This document shows, piece after piece, positions 35,237-37,321 of a stretch of 37,321 bases of DNA. The DNA is taken from assembly GCA_021200215.1 (NCBI GenBank), contig JAJQGV010000140.1, positions 1 through 37,321 of the forward strand, read 5' to 3'. Under the pieces are notes generated by a model. The model was not told where the DNA came from, did no database searches, and worked only from the letters and a program-made list of their open reading frames with translations. The translations under genes were made by a program, and so were the position numbers. Position 1 is the first letter of the stretch; every line of letters starts with the position of its first letter. Source of the DNA: Ruminococcus sp. GTDB lineage: Bacteria > Bacillota > Clostridia > Oscillospirales > Ruminococcaceae.

Positions 35237-35500
35237 CTCGCCACTTCAACAGTGTAAGTGGCGAGATGAATTGTTAAAAGGAAACTTAACGGCAGTGGTG
35301 GGGCGGAGAGAAATCGGTATCCCCTACTGACACAAGGCTAATTCATGCGTATCAATGTACGCACGTCGCACTCCGATAATATACCGAGCATGAGTTGAAA
35401 CAAACATACTCTTTGTATTATGTAACTAAATCTATGTGCGAACCATAAGCACACATGAAAATACTGCATCATTCACAGAAGCTTTCTGTGTTTAATTTTC
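35237..35500 (+). ncRNA. Candidate structured non-coding RNA between the GGGtGRT gene and the CRISPR array
   Basis: The 417-bp gap 35190-35606 has no ORF but dense structure on the plus strand: a 10-bp hairpin CTCGCCACTT/AAGTGGCGAG (35237-35265); CAGT..GGGG/CCCC..ACTG (35293-35329); TCGGTAT in that loop complementary to ATACCGA (35381-35387), a potential pseudoknot; TGCGTA/TACGCA (about 35346-35363); ACAAA/TTTGT (35400-35416); TGTGC/GCACA (35435-35453); and CACAGAA/TTCTGTG (35474-35490) followed by TTTAATTTT, terminator-like. No consensus promoter is seen, so it may be processed from the preceding mRNA. I could not match it to RNase P, tmRNA, SRP RNA or a riboswitch. The first hairpin could alternatively be the operon's terminator. 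Boundaries are approximate. Confidence 0.5.
35474..35500 (+). terminator. Terminator-like hairpin upstream of the CRISPR leader
   Basis: CACAGAA/TTCTGTG with a 3-nt GCT loop is followed by TTTAATTTT. It would end transcription of the structured region before the array. Confidence 0.6.
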
Positions 35501-35606
35501 ACATTTTTGTCGCCTATTGATTAAAGTATACAGGCAAAATCCTGTGAAATATGGTAAAGTGCATAGATTTGCAGAAATATCAAGGTCAATCTTTGGTATT
35601 TTTGCT
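35501..35606 (+). promoter_or_regulatory. CRISPR leader
   Basis: AT-rich, ORF-free tract immediately before the first repeat. It lies on the leader side because the repeats end in GGATTGAAAT, the crRNA 5' handle, so the array is transcribed rightward. It contains an inverted repeat ACAGG/CCTGT (35530-35545) and TATGGT (about 35550) as a possible -10, with no clear -35. New spacers should be added at its right edge. Confidence 0.6.
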
Positions 35607-37319
35607 GTCGCTCCTCACACGAGGAGCGTGGATTGAAATTTTACAGTGTATCGATGTAAATTTTATTAACTATGGTCGCTCCTCACACGAGGAGCGTGGA
35701 TTGAAATGTAAAATGTTATCATATAACCTAACTTAGTCACAGTCGCTCCTCACACGAGGAGCGTGGATTGAAATATGCCTAGCAAAGCACTTCAACAGCC
35801 TATAGACGTTCTGTCGCTCCTCACACGAGGAGCGTGGATTGAAATATGCTTTTTCTCACTTTCTCCGGCACTTGGGGGGTCGCTCCTCACACGAGGAGCG
35901 TGGATTGAAATTATACTTATTTTGCCCAAATTTACCCGTTACAGGTCGCTCCTCACACGAGGAGCGTGGATTGAAATAATATATTAGCGTTAATATATGA
36001 CATTTGTTGCAATGGTCGCTCCTCACACGAGGAGCGTGGATTGAAATACGATTTGGGGCATAAGTTAATAAAATCGTGCAGGTCGCTCCTCACACGAGGA
36101 GCGTGGATTGAAATTTGATTATAATTATACTCGGTTAAAAATTTTTCCGTCGCTCCTCACACGAGGAGCGTGGATTGAAATCGAGAATACGATTTAAACA
36201 AGAATACTGTTTATGTCGCTCCTCACACGAGGAGCGTGGATTGAAATAGAAACAACAAGAATGAGTGCTATGGAAATGCATGTCGCTCCTCACACGAGGA
36301 GCGTGGATTGAAATGTATCTATGATTATAGGTGCAGTTATGTTCTGCGTCGCTCCTCACACGAGGAGCGTGGATTGAAATATTTGATTGTTTACAGTGCT
36401 TGTTTGTGGTTGCTGTCGCTCCTCACACGAGGAGCGTGGATTGAAATATTTACTTTGTTACAAATTCATTGTTATTTTTTGTCGCTCCTCACACGAGGAG
36501 CGTGGATTGAAATATCAATAAAGTCAGATATATTAATAAAAATAGCGTCGCTCCTCACACGAGGAGCGTGGATTGAAATACCCTCGTTGCCACAATCTTG
36601 CCACATTGCTGCGGTCGCTCCTCACACGAGGAGCGTGGATTGAAATACATAGCCTAAAGTAACTCTGAACGCCATCTCTGGTCGCTCCTCACACGAGGAG
36701 CGTGGATTGAAATCAAGAGGTAGTATTATATACATATTTATGTTGTTGTCGCTCCTCACACGAGGAGCGTGGATTGAAATGTGGGCAATAGTTTTAAAAT
36801 AGTCTTGCGTTAAGTCGCTCCTCACACGAGGAGCGTGGATTGAAATTGTGGGAGCAGGTCGGGAAATATAAAAACTCAACTGTCGCTCCTCACACGAGGA
36901 GCGTGGATTGAAATAAAACGCATGGATTGTAGAAATTGCGGAACTCTCGTCGCTCCTCACACGAGGAGCGTGGATTGAAATACAATAGCCGGTAGGTTGT
37001 CTAAATATATGATGTGTCGCTCCTCACACGAGGAGCGTGGATTGAAATACGAGTCCTAAAATCATACTCCTCGGTTGATAACCAGTCGCTCCTCACACGA
37101 GGAGCGTGGATTGAAATACCATACTGATTACAAAGATTTATATATTCATTGTCGCTCCTCACACGAGGAGCGTGGATTGAAATGAGTTAGTGTGTGTAAC
37201 TTCGTTTTAGTGTTTGCTGTCGCTCCTCACACGAGGAGCGTGGATTGAAATGTTTGCCCCTACCCCACCTAGTGGGGCAGTAGGCTGTCGCTCCTCACAC
37301 GAGGAGCGTGGATTGAAAT
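35607..37319 (+). CRISPR. Type I-C-like CRISPR array, 26 repeats, continues past the window
   Basis: Twenty-six identical 33-bp repeats start with GTCGCTCCTCACACGAGG and end with GGATTGAAAT. The palindromic part GCTCCTC/GAGGAGC forms the crRNA hairpin. Sequence and length fit type I-C repeats. The 25 spacers are 33-38 bp, mostly 33-35, and no two look identical. The final repeat in the window (37287-37319) is still perfect and the array reaches the edge, so the far end, where repeats usually decay, is not seen. The uniform repeats suggest a maintained array. No cas gene lies in the 35 kb on the leader side. Translated repeats give the false ORFs of this region. Confidence 0.98.
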
Positions 37320-37321
37320 AA

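Noticed and set aside
35509-35525. GTCGCCTATTGATTAAA in the leader, resembling the two ends of the CRISPR repeat
   Set aside because: The palindromic core is missing and the match is only about 5 nt at each end, too little to call a degenerate repeat.
35190-35606. Possible tracrRNA or anti-repeat in the gap before the array
   Set aside because: No stretch complementary to the repeat was found, and type I-C systems do not use a tracrRNA.
35551-36960. ORFs made of repeated peptides such as SLLTRGAWIEI, RSSHEERGLK, ISIHAPRVRSD and FNPRSSCEER
   Set aside because: These are in-frame translations of the CRISPR repeat on both strands, a well-known source of false proteins.

Overview
The window looks like a chromosomal segment of an AT-rich, Gram-positive, strictly anaerobic clostridium, most likely Ruminococcus or a close relative in the Oscillospiraceae. 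The signs are a type I dockerin on a secreted protein, Thr-rich linkers on exported proteins, rubrerythrin, a NifU-like/GGGtGRT gene pair, the YfmF/YfmH protease pair, strong AGGAGG-type ribosome binding sites and near-consensus TTGACA-17-TATAAT promoters. The genus is an inference. There is no rRNA and no cas gene.

Layout. 1-1.6 kb (+): a SleB-like cell-wall hydrolase lipoprotein and an SCP2-domain protein with a histone-H1-like Lys/Thr tail. 1.6-3.1 kb (-): Mrp-type Fe-S ATPase and flavin reductase. 3.2-7.7 kb (-): the run yfmF-yfmH-lgt-folD. 7.9-8.5 kb (+): mtnN. 8.6-12.7 kb (-): a degenerate-GGDEF/EAL signalling protein and a secreted transglutaminase-like dockerin protein. 12.8-14.7 kb (-): pncB overlapping a small unknown gene. 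14.9-16.2 kb (+): tRNA-Leu(UAA) and a DRE-TIM aldolase, each with its own promoter. 16.2-20.7 kb (-): a divergent NAD+ DNA ligase, an anchored protein split by a frameshift, and a RlaP-like nucleotidyltransferase.

20.8-30.7 kb (-) is a purine operon: purE-purC-purF-purM-[Ca-binding lipoprotein]-purN-[PurO-type IMP cyclohydrolase]-[stand-alone AICAR transformylase]-purD-[membrane protein]. The last two steps of IMP synthesis, usually fused in PurH, are here two separate proteins. PurL/PurQ/PurS and PurB are absent and must lie elsewhere. An attenuator-like terminator sits in the purE leader, and small hairpin and AT-rich repeats occupy operon spacers. FolD, upstream in the window, could help supply formyl-folate for PurN and the transformylase.

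31-35.2 kb holds rubrerythrin (+), a solitary large serine recombinase (-), and the NifU-like scaffold plus GGGtGRT protein (+), which look highly expressed. A roughly 260-nt intergenic tract follows with dense RNA-like structure: several hairpins, a possible pseudoknot and a terminator-like end. It is the best candidate for an undescribed element. From 35.6 kb to the right edge is a type I-C-like CRISPR array of 26 identical 33-bp repeats and 25 spacers, leader on the left. The array runs off the window.
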